The notes: a model not told the origin generated them from the letters alone. 29,675 bases of DNA from DATJBC01 sp035515515 (GCA_035515515.1 DATJBC010000135.1:1-29675); one strand, 5' to 3'; counted from the stretch's first letter, positions 10,445 to 18,619 are shown. A program made the numbers and translations.

Positions 10445-11754
10445 CCGGCGAGGGCCTCCACGGACGCCCCCAGTCGGCCGCTCAGGTCGAGGATCCTGCG
10501 GGGGGGCGTGGTGAGCAGCCCGTCGACGATGGCGGGGTCGCTCGAGAACGCGATGGCGACGTCGGCGTCGGCCAGGGCCTCGGTGGCCGAGTCGGCCAGG
10601 AAACGGCGCAGGTGCGGAAGCTTGGACTCGATGAACTGGAGGTTGGCCCCGACGAGGTGAGACGGGTTCACGACGGGGTCGTAGATCCGCACGGTGAACC
10701 CCTTGCCGACGAGGGTCTCGGCCACCTCGACGTTGGGGCTCTCCCTGAGGTCGTCGCTGCTCGCCTTGAAGCTCAGCCCGAGGAGGGCGACGTTGCGGCC
10801 CTCCTCGGTGGCCACGCGGTCGATCACGTCGCTCACGACCCGGTCGTTGGAGGAGATGATCCCCGACAACAGGGGCATGTCGACGCTGTGCATCCGGCCC
10901 AGGTGGAGCAAGGAGCGCAGGTCCTTGGGGAGACAGGGCCCGCCGAAGGCGAACCCGGGTCGCAGGTAGGTGGACGAGATGTTGAGGTGCTCGTCCTGGC
11001 AGAAGAGCTCCATCACCTCACGCGAGTCGATCCCGAACACACGGAACAGTCGGGCCAGCTCGTTGGTGAAGGCGACCTTGTTGGCGTGGAAGGCGTTGCA
11101 TGCGTACTTGAGAGCCTCGGCGCTGCTCGTGCCGACGATCCGCACCGGATCGGGCAGGAAGTGGAAGAGCTCGACGAGGGTGTCCGCCAGGCGCGTGTGC
11201 CTCGTTCCCACGACGGTGAACGGCGGGTCGAAGAAGTCGGCGACCCCCGACCCCTCACGGAGGAACTCGGGACACATGGCGGTGCCGAACACGAACCCCT
11301 CTTCCACACCGAGCTTGTCCTCGAGCGCCGGTGCCACCACGCCCTGCACCGTCCCCGGTGGCACCGTGCTGCGCACCACCACGCTGTGGAAGGGCGGCGA
11401 CGCCCCTGCCGATGGAGCGCGGCGCAGGGCGTCGCCGATGTCGTCCACGGCGCGCAGTACGAAACCCAGGTCGGTCCCGCCCGTCGGCGAGGACGGCGTC
11501 CCCACGCACACGAGGGAGACCGCCGCTCCCTCCATGGCCTCGCGCGCGGAGGTCGTGGCGTGCAGCGAGCCCCGTGCCGCCGCGTGCGCCACCAACTCGC
11601 CGAGGCCGGGCTCGACCACCGGGCTCTTCCCTGCCGCCACCATGTCGACCTTTGTGCCGTCGACGTCGATGCCCCAGACGTCATGCCCGCGTGACGCCAG
11701 GCACGCGCTCGTGACCGTGCCGACATAGCCCAGACCGAAGACTGCGACCTTCAC
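10423..11754 (-). CDS. UDP-glucose / GDP-mannose 6-dehydrogenase
   Basis: NAD-dependent four-electron oxidation of a nucleotide hexose to the uronic acid, supplying UDP-glucuronate or GDP-mannuronate for polysaccharide synthesis in the cytoplasm. The 443-aa protein starts at GTG 11754 so that it begins VKVAVFGLGYVG, the usual N-terminus with the GxGxxG NAD site at residues 7-12; the frame is open 36 codons further but without family similarity. Seen: VCVGTPSSP, RSTVPPGT, MCPEFLREG, the Lys of ALKYACNAFHANK (about 216), and catalytic Cys274 in GFAFGGPCLPKD. The MCPEFLREG and GFAFGGxCLPKD wording is close to GDP-mannose dehydrogenase (AlgD) as well as to Ugd, so the substrate is left open. A G-rich tract precedes the start. 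A putative promoter lies at 11784-11792. Confidence 0.93.
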   Translation of the reverse strand: MKVAVFGLGYVGTVTSACLASRGHDVWGIDVDGTKVDMVAAGKSPVVEPGLGELVAHAAARGSLHATTSAREAMEGAAVSLVCVGTPSSPTGGTDLGFVLRAVDDIGDALRRAPSAGASPPFHSVVVRSTVPPGTVQGVVAPALEDKLGVEEGFVFGTAMCPEFLREGSGVADFFDPPFTVVGTRHTRLADTLVELFHFLPDPVRIVGTSSAEALKYACNAFHANKVAFTNELARLFRVFGIDSREVMELFCQDEHLNISSTYLRPGFAFGGPCLPKDLRSLLHLGRMHSVDMPLLSGIISSNDRVVSDVIDRVATEEGRNVALLGLSFKASSDDLRESPNVEVAETLVGKGFTVRIYDPVVNPSHLVGANLQFIESKLPHLRRFLADSATEALADADVAIAFSSDPAIVDGLLTTPPRRILDLSGRLGASVEALAGYEGMGW

Positions 11755-11783
11755 GAACCCCCCCGCCCGCTGGTGCAAGAAGC

Positions 11784-11792
11784 AAGATAGCA
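11784..11792 (-). promoter_or_regulatory. putative extended -10 promoter for the 6-dehydrogenase gene
   Basis: The minus strand reads TGCTATCTT (hexamer TATCTT at 11784-11789), giving a leader of roughly 23 nt before GTG 11754. It shares GTGCTATnTT with the element upstream of the glycosyltransferase at 6664. No -35 box is evident at 17-nt spacing. Confidence 0.35.
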
Positions 11793-11857
11793 CCGTCGAT
11801 TCGATTTGGGTCGGGCGACGCGTGTGTGAACGCCGTGTCACCGGCATGTAACCACTT

Positions 11858-11867
11858 GTCACATGAC
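11858..11867. promoter_or_regulatory. short dyad GTCA-CA-TGAC in the dehydrogenase/sigma intergenic region
   Basis: Perfect 4-bp half-sites separated by 2 nt, about 70 nt upstream of the putative dehydrogenase promoter and 130 nt before the sigma-factor start. A second copy of TGTCAC lies about 20 nt to the left (11837-11842). This is a possible transcription-factor site; the short length makes chance likely. Confidence 0.2.
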
Positions 11868-11884
11868 GCCGGCGCGGCTCCTGC

Positions 11885-11902
11885 GGCGTTGCTGGCGTTG
11901 CT
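11885..11902. repeat. perfect 9-bp tandem repeat in divergent regulatory region
   Basis: GGCGTTGCT occurs twice in immediate succession (11885-11893 and 11894-11902) between the divergent 6-dehydrogenase and sigma-factor genes. It could be a direct-repeat operator or a slippage product. Confidence 0.6.
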
Positions 11903-11923
11903 CATCACGACCTGCCGGCGGAA

Positions 11924-11941
11924 ATCATCAAAATCGATGAT
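11924..11941. promoter_or_regulatory. 18-bp dyad upstream of the sigma-factor gene
   Basis: ATCATC (11924-11929), a 6-nt spacer AAAATC, then GATGAT (11936-11941): a perfect inverted repeat in one of the most AT-rich patches of the window, 57 nt before the sigma-factor ATG. It looks more like a protein-binding operator than a terminator. A GGAAAT just left of it (11920-11925) could be an ECF-type -35 box, but no matching -10 is clear. Confidence 0.4.
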
Positions 11942-11998
11942 GACTGTCCCATAAAGCCGATGACAACATGGCTGGCGGTCGGGGGGGGACGACGTTAG

Positions 11999-12670
11999 AT
12001 GAGCGTGACCGTTTCCGGGGCTGATACCGCCCCGGGCCCGTCAGAGCGCGCCACGGCTGCTGACGTGCCAACAACATCCACTATTGGGACCAGGCCCGCC
12101 GGGGACGCCGCGCACATGGCGTCGGTCCCGGCTCTGGTCGGCGCGGCCCTCAACGGGGAGGAGCCCGCCTGGCGCGAGCTCGTGGCCCGATTCGGCGGGA
12201 TGATCGCCTCGGTCGGGCACCGGTACGGCCTGTCCCCGGCCGACGTCAGCGAGCTCCAGCAGACGACGTGGCTGCGCCTCGTCGAGAACCTCCACCGGAT
12301 CGAACAGCCCGAGCGGGTGGGGGGCTGGCTGGCCACCACCGCCCGGCGCGAGAGCCTGCAGATGCTGCGCCGGGCGGCCAAGTACACGGCGGGCGCCGAC
12401 CAGATGCTCGCCAACCTGCCCGATCGGAGCGCCGCCGAGGTCGACGAACGACCTGGTCACGACGTCCAGCGGGCCCTGCTCGTGGCGTGGGCCCGGCTCA
12501 AGCCGCGTTGTCGTGAGTTGCTCGGCCTCCTCATGTCCGAGGACGAGACCGGCTACCGCGACCTCGCCACGATGCTGCGCATGCCCGTTGGCAGCATCGG
12601 CCCCACGCGGGCCCGGTGCCTGCAGCACCTGCGCCGGCTGGTGGCCGAGGAGGGGATCACCGAGCTCTGA
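11999..12670 (+). CDS. ECF-like RNA polymerase sigma factor
   Basis: Sigma-70 family factor of the short (ECF) type, 223 aa, with regions 2 and 4 only. Region 2 spans about 57-125 (AWRELVARFGGMIASVGHRY, then SELQQTTWLRLVENL). Region 4, a helix-turn-helix, spans about 156-213 (LKPRCRELLGLLM, YRDLATMLRMPVGSIGPTRARCLQHL). The first 40 residues are Ser/Thr/Ala-rich and not conserved, so the Met at residue 40 (ATG 12116) is an alternative start. No anti-sigma gene is adjacent and no long C-terminal sensory domain is present, so how its activity is controlled is not visible. It sits at the head of the polysaccharide operon on the same strand and may drive it or neighbouring units, by inference. Confidence 0.88.
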   Translation: MSVTVSGADTAPGPSERATAADVPTTSTIGTRPAGDAAHMASVPALVGAALNGEEPAWRELVARFGGMIASVGHRYGLSPADVSELQQTTWLRLVENLHRIEQPERVGGWLATTARRESLQMLRRAAKYTAGADQMLANLPDRSAAEVDERPGHDVQRALLVAWARLKPRCRELLGLLMSEDETGYRDLATMLRMPVGSIGPTRARCLQHLRRLVAEEGITEL

Positions 12671-12683
12671 GGGGCGCCGTCCC

Positions 12684-12705
12684 GGGGCGGGGGGCACCTC
12701 GCCCC
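12684..12705 (+). terminator. possible weak terminator after the sigma-factor gene
   Basis: GGGGCG (12684-12689) and CGCCCC (12700-12705) can form a 6-bp stem 14 nt after the sigma-factor stop. There is no T tract. It would separate the sigma gene from the downstream sugar-transferase operon. Low support. Confidence 0.2.
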
Positions 12706-12832
12706 TGCCGGGCGCGTATCAGCGGGCACGCTCGGACCTCTTCATTACCGATCACGACACCTAGCGTGCAGGCAGGGGCATCCGGGCCTGACGCGCCCGT
12801 CCAAGGCGTTGGCTCACGATGAGAACGGCACG

Positions 12833-14419
12833 GTGGCTTCGATAACCCGCGCCCCGCCGCGGGCGCGGGCTCGCACCGCGTCCCGGGGACCGGCGGGACG
12901 ACCCGACTGGGACACGGGCGCGGACGGGGACCCGGGAGGCTCCCGGGTGGGCCTGGTCGGCCCCGCGCCTCGCCGCAGCCCCCGTCTCCAGCTGGTGGTC
13001 GGCGACGTGGTCGCCCTCGCCGTGGCGTGGACACCGCCGCTGTTCGGCGCCTCGGGGGCGTGGCCCACCCGCGTGGTGTGCGCGGTCGCCGCCGCCACGG
13101 TCACCCTGGTGGTGCTGCGCCAGATGGGCCTGTACCGCTCGCACGTATGCGCCCACGTCGTCTCGGCGGCGAACCGTGCCGTGGTGGCCGCCGCGGCCGG
13201 GGCGGCGGTGTTCGCGGCGGCGGCCTCGCTGGTGGGCGCAGCCGCCCTCGACCCCGCCCTGGAGGGGGCGGCCGCGTCCGTCCTCATGCTGCTGGTGGTG
13301 CGCTTCCGGTTCGACCACTGGCTCCGCGCGCACCGCTCGGCGGGCGCCTTCCAGCGCACCGTGATCCTGGTGGGGACCAACGACGACGCCGAGTCACTGT
13401 GGGCCGTCCTCAACCACGAGCCCCAGCTTGGCTACCGGATCGGAGCCATGGTGGGCGAGCGCGTGCGGGACGCCCCCTGGGCACATCTGCCCAGCAGCAG
13501 CGCGACCGGCGACCTGCCCGCCCTCGCCGACCGTGTGGGGGCCTCCGGGGTCATCGTGGTGGTCAGCGCGCTGCGGCCCCGGACCCGCGAGGCGGTGGTG
13601 GCGGCCGCCCTCGCCGCCGGCCTGCACGTGCAGTTGTGGGCCGGCCTGGGAGGGGTGGCCAGCCGCCGGGTGCGGCCCGCACCGGTGTCGGGCATCCCCG
13701 TGTTCTACGTCGAGCCCCAGCGCGTGCGCAGGTGGCAGCTCCTCGTGAAGCGGGCGATCGACGTGGCGTTCGCGGTGGTGATCCTGCTCGTGACGGCCCC
13801 GCTGGTGGCGGTGGCCGCGGTCCTCATCAGGCGCGAGGACGGCGGCCCGGTCCTGTACCGGAGCGGGCGGGTGGGCCGCGACGGCGAGCCGATCGACGTG
13901 CTCAAGCTGCGGACCATGGTCCCCAACGCGTCGGAGCTGCTGACCGAGGTCGCCGCTCTCAACGAGCGCATCGGCGGCCCCTTGTTCAAGGCGAGTGACG
14001 ACCCCCGCGTCACGCGGATCGGGAGGGTGATCCGGGGGATGAGCATGGACGAGCTCCCCCAGCTGTGGAACGTCCTCGCCGGGACGATGAGCCTGGTGGG
14101 CCCCCGGCCGGCGCTGCCGTCGGAGGTCGAGCACTTCGACGCCGAGCTCCGGCGCCGCCACGCCATGCGCCCCGGGATCACCGGGCTGTGGCAGATCGAG
14201 GCGCGCGACAACCCGTCGTTCAACGCGTACCGGCGCCTGGACCTGGCCTACGTGGACAACTGGTCCTTGAAGCTCGACTTCGCCATCCTCGCCTCCACCG
14301 TCCACGAGGTGGTCGCCGGATCGTTCCGGACTGCGCTGAAGCCGTTCCGGCGTCCGAGGCGGGCTGAGCCCGCGCCGCGCCCCCCCGCCGAGCCTGTGCC
14401 GCAGGCGAGATCCGGATGA
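12833..14419 (+). CDS. polyprenyl-phosphate sugar-phosphate transferase (initiating enzyme)
   Basis: Membrane enzyme that moves a sugar-1-phosphate from a nucleotide sugar to a polyprenyl phosphate carrier, the first step of lipid-linked repeat-unit assembly (WbaP/WcaJ/CpsE type). The 528-aa product has hydrophobic segments near 53-70, 79-97, 113-138 and 146-158, then a cytosolic Rossmann-like domain beginning RTVILVGTNDD (about 175-290). Next comes a re-entrant segment (309-332) and the catalytic bacterial sugar-transferase domain: KRAIDVAFAVVILLV, KLRTMVPNA, RGMSMDELPQLWNVL, GTMSLVGPRPALPSEV and RPGITGLWQIEARDN. The C-terminus is a basic, Pro-rich tail. GTG 12833 is chosen; a TTG at 12809 would add 8 residues, and neither has a strong ribosome site. 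It heads a four-gene operon. The sugar is unknown, with hexose-1-phosphate most usual. Confidence 0.93.
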   Translation: MASITRAPPRARARTASRGPAGRPDWDTGADGDPGGSRVGLVGPAPRRSPRLQLVVGDVVALAVAWTPPLFGASGAWPTRVVCAVAAATVTLVVLRQMGLYRSHVCAHVVSAANRAVVAAAAGAAVFAAAASLVGAAALDPALEGAAASVLMLLVVRFRFDHWLRAHRSAGAFQRTVILVGTNDDAESLWAVLNHEPQLGYRIGAMVGERVRDAPWAHLPSSSATGDLPALADRVGASGVIVVVSALRPRTREAVVAAALAAGLHVQLWAGLGGVASRRVRPAPVSGIPVFYVEPQRVRRWQLLVKRAIDVAFAVVILLVTAPLVAVAAVLIRREDGGPVLYRSGRVGRDGEPIDVLKLRTMVPNASELLTEVAALNERIGGPLFKASDDPRVTRIGRVIRGMSMDELPQLWNVLAGTMSLVGPRPALPSEVEHFDAELRRRHAMRPGITGLWQIEARDNPSFNAYRRLDLAYVDNWSLKLDFAILASTVHEVVAGSFRTALKPFRRPRRAEPAPRPPAEPVPQARSG

Positions 14420-14429
14420 CGGCGGGCCC

Positions 14430-14448
14430 GCCGGCCGTCACGGCCGGC
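14430..14448 (+). promoter_or_regulatory. intercistronic hairpin before the amidotransferase gene
   Basis: GCCGGCC (14430-14436) and GGCCGGC (14442-14448) form a perfect 7-bp stem with a GTCAC loop; the dyad is in fact symmetrical over 19 nt. It sits between the sugar-transferase stop and the next ATG, directly before the GAGGG ribosome site. It could mark an mRNA processing or stability element rather than a full terminator. Confidence 0.4.
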
Positions 14449-14460
14449 TGAGGGTCGCCG

Positions 14461-16365
14461 ATGTGCGGGATCGCCGGCGCGTACCAGCAGGTGGACGGGG
14501 AGCCCACCGTGCGGGCCATGAGCGCGCGCCTGGCGCACCGGGGCCCCGACGACGCCGGCATGTACGCCTTCGCCGACGACCGGGTCACCGTCAACCTGGC
14601 CCATCGACGGCTGTCGATCATCGACCTGGCCCACGGGCACCAGCCCTTCGTCAAGGAGCACCTGGCGCTCAGCTACAACGGCGAGCTCTACAACTACAAG
14701 GAGATGCGCGCCGACCTGACGTCGAGGGGGGCGACCTTCCGCACGAGCTCGGACACGGAAGTCGTGCTGGAGGCGTGGCGACAGTGGGGCCCGGCGTGCC
14801 TGCGGCGCTTCCGCGGGATGTTCGCCTTCGCACTGTTCGACGAGGTGACCGGCTCGCTGTTCCTCGTTCGCGACCAGCTCGGGATCAAGCCGCTGCACTT
14901 CCTGGCGCGCAAGGACGGCGTGGTGTTCGCCTCGGAGCTCAAGGCCATCGCCACGGCGTTCGGCAGCGAGCTGAGGATCGAGCCCTCGGCCCTCGTGGCC
15001 TCGGCCCTCTACTACTGGGTCCCCGACCAGCGCTGCGCGCTGCGCGGGGTGGAGAAGCTGCAGCCCGGCACGTGGATCGAGTTCCACCCCGACGGCACCC
15101 GCCGGGGGCACCGCTACTGGGACGCCGCCGAGGTGGCGGCGGCGGCGGCGGCCGGCCCGCCCGTCGACCTCGGCGAGGTCATCGAGTCGTCGGTGGCTGC
15201 GCACCTGGTGTCGGACGTGCCCGTGTCGAGCTTCCTGTCGGGTGGGCTCGACTCGAGCATCATCACGACACTGGCCAAGCGCCACAGTCCCCGACTCGAG
15301 GCGTTCACGATCGCCTTCCGGTCCGAGGACCGCAAGCTCGAGGCCATGCCGGACGACGCCCGCTACGCCCGCAGCCTGGCGGCGCGCACCGGTGTCACCC
15401 TGCACGAGATCGAGATCGAGCCGGACGTGGTCGGGCTGCTGCCCCGCATGGTCGACATCCTGGACGAGCCCGTCGGGGACCCGGCGGCCATCAACACGCT
15501 CCTCATGTGCGAGGCGGCCCGCGAGGCGGGCGTCAAGGTGATCTTGTCGGGCATGGGGGCGGACGAGCTCTTCGGGGGGTACCGCAAGCACCGCGCCTGT
15601 CTCATGGCGGCCCGCTACCAGCGCCTGCCCCGCCCGGCGCGCCGGGCCGTCAGGGGAGCGGTGCGGCGCCTCCCCGTGGTGGTGGGCGGCCGTGGCCTGC
15701 GCCACGCCCGGTGGGCCAAGCGCTTCGTCACCTTCTCCGAGCTCTCCGAGGAGGCGGCCTTCCGCCGCAGCTACACCCTCTACGACCCCGGGGAGCTGCT
15801 GGGCCTGCTCAGCCCCGACCTCGCCGAGGCGGTGGACGACGTGCTGGGGGAGCACGTCGAGGTGTACTGCGACAACGACCTCTCCGACCACGTGAGCCGC
15901 ATGTGCCTGGCCGACGCCCGGCTGTTCCTCACCGGGCTCAACCTCGCCTACACCGACCGGGCCAGCATGGCGGCGTCGACCGAGGTGCGCGTGCCCTTCG
16001 TCGACCCCGTGGTCTTCCGGGCGGCGTTCTCGCTCCCCGCCTCGGAGAAGGTCCACCGTGGGCGGTCCAAGGTGGCGCTGCGCAACGCCGCCCGGGCGTG
16101 GCTGCCCCCCGACATCATCCGCCGCCCCAAGGCGTCGTTCTCGGCCCCGCTGCGGGCCTGGGTGGACCACGACCTGCGCGAGGTCGTGGCGGACGTGCTG
16201 GTCGGCGGCACGCTCGTCGAGACGGGGTTCCTCCGCGCCGACGCGTTGGCCGAGCTCATCGCGGCGGAGCGGGCCGGGCGCGAGGACCGGTCCAAGCAGA
16301 TCTGGCAGCTCCTGACCCTGGAGCTCTGGTACCGCCACGCCCGCGCCGCGGGCCTGGGGCTGTGA
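14461..16365 (+). CDS. asparagine synthase-type glutamine amidotransferase
   Basis: Glutamine-hydrolysing asparagine synthetase family, 634 aa. The N-terminal class-II glutaminase starts MCGIAGAY, with Cys2 as nucleophile after Met removal, then AHRGPDDAG and SYNGELYNY. The C-terminal ATP-pyrophosphatase has the PP-loop SGGLDSS (260-266), then LSGMGADELFGGY and ASTEVRVPFVDP. Length and setting match the amidotransferases found in exopolysaccharide loci (including the exosortase-A type), which are thought to amidate a sugar carboxylate or a related acceptor rather than make free asparagine. A uronic acid amide is attractive here given the 6-dehydrogenase, but this is inference. A GCG-repeat codes an Ala run at about residues 226-231. 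It lies 41 nt after the sugar transferase and 58 nt before the oxidoreductase. Confidence 0.93.
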   Translation: MCGIAGAYQQVDGEPTVRAMSARLAHRGPDDAGMYAFADDRVTVNLAHRRLSIIDLAHGHQPFVKEHLALSYNGELYNYKEMRADLTSRGATFRTSSDTEVVLEAWRQWGPACLRRFRGMFAFALFDEVTGSLFLVRDQLGIKPLHFLARKDGVVFASELKAIATAFGSELRIEPSALVASALYYWVPDQRCALRGVEKLQPGTWIEFHPDGTRRGHRYWDAAEVAAAAAAGPPVDLGEVIESSVAAHLVSDVPVSSFLSGGLDSSIITTLAKRHSPRLEAFTIAFRSEDRKLEAMPDDARYARSLAARTGVTLHEIEIEPDVVGLLPRMVDILDEPVGDPAAINTLLMCEAAREAGVKVILSGMGADELFGGYRKHRACLMAARYQRLPRPARRAVRGAVRRLPVVVGGRGLRHARWAKRFVTFSELSEEAAFRRSYTLYDPGELLGLLSPDLAEAVDDVLGEHVEVYCDNDLSDHVSRMCLADARLFLTGLNLAYTDRASMAASTEVRVPFVDPVVFRAAFSLPASEKVHRGRSKVALRNAARAWLPPDIIRRPKASFSAPLRAWVDHDLREVVADVLVGGTLVETGFLRADALAELIAAERAGREDRSKQIWQLLTLELWYRHARAAGLGL

Positions 16366-16376
16366 CGGGCCCGTGC

Positions 16377-16395
16377 CCCGGGGCGAGGCCCCGGG
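16377..16395 (+). promoter_or_regulatory. strong intercistronic hairpin before the oxidoreductase gene
   Basis: CCCGGGGC (16377-16384), loop GAG, GCCCCGGG (16388-16395): a perfect 8-bp GC stem 11 nt after the amidotransferase stop and 28 nt before the next ATG. There is no T tract. It may be a partial terminator, an RNase barrier or a processing site inside the operon. Confidence 0.45.
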
Positions 16396-16423
16396 CGGGC
16401 GGCACCGGCGACGGGAGCGGCAC

Positions 16424-18619
16424 ATGAGGCAGATCGCCCAGAACTACAAGTCGGGGGAGCTCACGGTGCTCGACGTCCCGCCGCCCACGTGCGCGCCCGG
16501 GGGCGTCCTGGTGCGCTCGCTGTACTCGCTCATCTCGACCGGCACCGAGATGATGAAGGTGAGCGAGTCCAAGCTGTCCCTTCTCGGCAAGGCCCGGGCC
16601 CGCCCCGAGCAGGTGCGCAAGGTGCTCGACACCGTCGCCCAGCAGGGGGTGGTGACCGCCTACCAGAAGGCCATGCGCCGGCTCGACTCCTACACCCCGC
16701 TGGGGTACTCCCTGGCGGGGGTGGTCGAGGAGGTGGGCCACGGCGCCGAGGAGTTCTCGGTCGGGCAGCTCGTCGCCTGCGCCGGCAACGAGTACGCCTT
16801 CCACGCCGAGCTCAACTGGGTCCCCGTCAACCTGTGCGTCGCCGTGCCGGGCGGCGTGGAGCCCCAGGAGGCCGCCTTCGCCACGGTGGGCGCCATCGCC
16901 CTCCAGGGCGTCCGCCAGGCGGACGTGGCCCTGGGGGACACCGCGTGCGTCATCGGGCTCGGCCTGGTCGGCCAGATCGCGGTGCAGCTGCTGGTGGCGG
17001 CGGGCGTGCGGGTGGTCGGGCTCGACATCGTGGCCGAGCGGTGCCGGATGGCCGAGAAGTCCGGCGCGCTCGTGTGCGCCGCCCCCGACGCCGAGGGCGT
17101 GACGGCCGTCGAGGCCGCCCTCGCCCGGGCCTCGGGCGGCGTCGGCGCCGACCGGGTCCTGTTGGCGGCGGGCGGCGACTCCAACGCCCCCGTGGAGCTG
17201 GCCGCCCGACTCGCCCGCGACCGTGCCGTGGTGGTCGACATCGGGAAGTGCAGGCTCGACGTCCCCTGGAACGCCTACTACGAGAAGGAGCTCGACCTGC
17301 GGTTCTCCCGCTCGTACGGCCCGGGGCGCTACGACCCCCGCTACGAGGTGGACGGCGTGGACTACCCCGCCGGGTACGTGCGCTGGACCGAGCGGCGCAA
17401 CCTGGCGTGCTTCGTGGACCTCATCGCCCGGGGCCAGATCGACGTCGCCGCGTTGGTGTCGGGCACCTTCCCCCTGACCGACGCCGTCGAGGTCTACGAC
17501 AAGCTCGGCTCGGGTGCGCTCGAGGGCGTGGGCTTCCTCTTCGAGTACGACGCCCCGTCGCCCGGCACGGCCCTGGCCGGCGCGGCGCGCACGACCGCCG
17601 GGCCCGTCGGGCTCGACGTGCGGCCCGTCCGGCGGCCCGGCCCCACGGGCGGACCAGCCAGCACAGCCCTGCGGGTCGGCTTCATCGGCGCGGGGAACTA
17701 CGCGTCGTCCATGCTCCTGCCGCACCTGGCCGGCCGGGACGACGTCGAGCTGGTCCGGGTGGCCACCCGCAGCGCGCTCTCGGCCGTCAACGCCAAGCGC
17801 AGGTTCGCCTTCGGCGACGTGAGCACCGACGCCGGTGCGGTGCTCGAGGACGATTCCATCGACGCCGTCTTCATCGTGACCCCCCACAGCTCGCACGCCG
17901 CCCTCGCCTGCCGCGCGCTCGCCTCCCAGAAGGCCGTCTTCGTGGAGAAGCCGCTGGCGCTCTCCACCGATGAGCTCGAGGCGGTCACGGCCGCGGTGGA
18001 CGAGCACGGCAACGACCGGCTCATGGTCGGCTTCAACCGCCGGTTCGCGCCGTTGCTGGTCCGGTTACGCGACCAGCTGGGGACGAGCCGGGGCCCCACG
18101 ATGGCCCGCTACCTCGTCAACGCCGGCCCGCTGCCGGGGAACAGCTGGTACGCCGACGCGCAGAGCGAGGGCTCCCGATTCGCGGGGGAGGGCGGCCACT
18201 TCATCGACACGCTCACGTGGTGGATCGGCGCCGAGCCCGTCGGGGTGACGGCAACCGCCGTCGGAGGCCCCGACGACCTGCACGTCACCGTGCGCTACGG
18301 CGACGGCTCGGTCGGAGTGGTGAGTTACACGACCACCGGGCACGCGCGCTTCCCCAAGGAGACCTTCGACATGGCGGCCGACGGGCGCTCTGCACGGCTG
18401 GACAACTTCCGGCGCGCCAGCGCGTGGTCCGGCCGCCGCCGCCGCACGTGGCGGGCGCGGGGCCGTCCCGACAAGGGACAGAAGGGCCAGATCGACGCCT
18501 TCGTCACCGCCGTGCGCGAGGGTGGCCCCATGCCCATCCCGCTGGCGTCGCTCGTGGCGACGACCCGGGTCACGCTGGCGGCCGCGGGCGCCGGCCCGGC
18601 GGGTTCGCCCGGCCTGTGA
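16424..18619 (+). CDS. bi-domain oxidoreductase (MDR dehydrogenase fused to Gfo/Idh/MocA)
   Basis: A 731-aa fusion of two NAD(P)-dependent units. Residues 1-375 are a medium-chain alcohol-dehydrogenase fold: LISTGTEMMK, PLGYSLAGVVEEVG, and the cofactor site VIGLGLVGQ (177-184). Residues 416-725 are a Gfo/Idh/MocA unit: LRVGFIGAGNYA (cofactor), IVTPHSSH and the catalytic-type EKPL (508-511). The MDR half lacks the usual GxCGTD zinc cysteine (it reads STGTE) and the four-cysteine structural zinc lobe, so it is probably zinc-independent. The ATG at 16424 has GGGAG 6 nt upstream; a longer frame from 16373 runs through the hairpin and is rejected. This fusion is known beside heparinase-like genes in polysaccharide loci and presumably remodels a nucleotide sugar or lipid-linked sugar; its reaction is not established. 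Confidence 0.9.
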   Translation: MRQIAQNYKSGELTVLDVPPPTCAPGGVLVRSLYSLISTGTEMMKVSESKLSLLGKARARPEQVRKVLDTVAQQGVVTAYQKAMRRLDSYTPLGYSLAGVVEEVGHGAEEFSVGQLVACAGNEYAFHAELNWVPVNLCVAVPGGVEPQEAAFATVGAIALQGVRQADVALGDTACVIGLGLVGQIAVQLLVAAGVRVVGLDIVAERCRMAEKSGALVCAAPDAEGVTAVEAALARASGGVGADRVLLAAGGDSNAPVELAARLARDRAVVVDIGKCRLDVPWNAYYEKELDLRFSRSYGPGRYDPRYEVDGVDYPAGYVRWTERRNLACFVDLIARGQIDVAALVSGTFPLTDAVEVYDKLGSGALEGVGFLFEYDAPSPGTALAGAARTTAGPVGLDVRPVRRPGPTGGPASTALRVGFIGAGNYASSMLLPHLAGRDDVELVRVATRSALSAVNAKRRFAFGDVSTDAGAVLEDDSIDAVFIVTPHSSHAALACRALASQKAVFVEKPLALSTDELEAVTAAVDEHGNDRLMVGFNRRFAPLLVRLRDQLGTSRGPTMARYLVNAGPLPGNSWYADAQSEGSRFAGEGGHFIDTLTWWIGAEPVGVTATAVGGPDDLHVTVRYGDGSVGVVSYTTTGHARFPKETFDMAADGRSARLDNFRRASAWSGRRRRTWRARGRPDKGQKGQIDAFVTAVREGGPMPIPLASLVATTRVTLAAAGAGPAGSPGL

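Noticed and set aside
15135..15153. GCG triplet repeat inside the amidotransferase gene
   Set aside because: It codes a short Ala linker between the two domains; a simple slippage tract with no further sign of function.
16373..16423. Upstream GTG start for the bi-domain oxidoreductase
   Set aside because: It would translate through the intercistronic hairpin and add Arg/Gly-rich residues; ATG 16424 has GGGAG at proper spacing and a family-like N-terminus.
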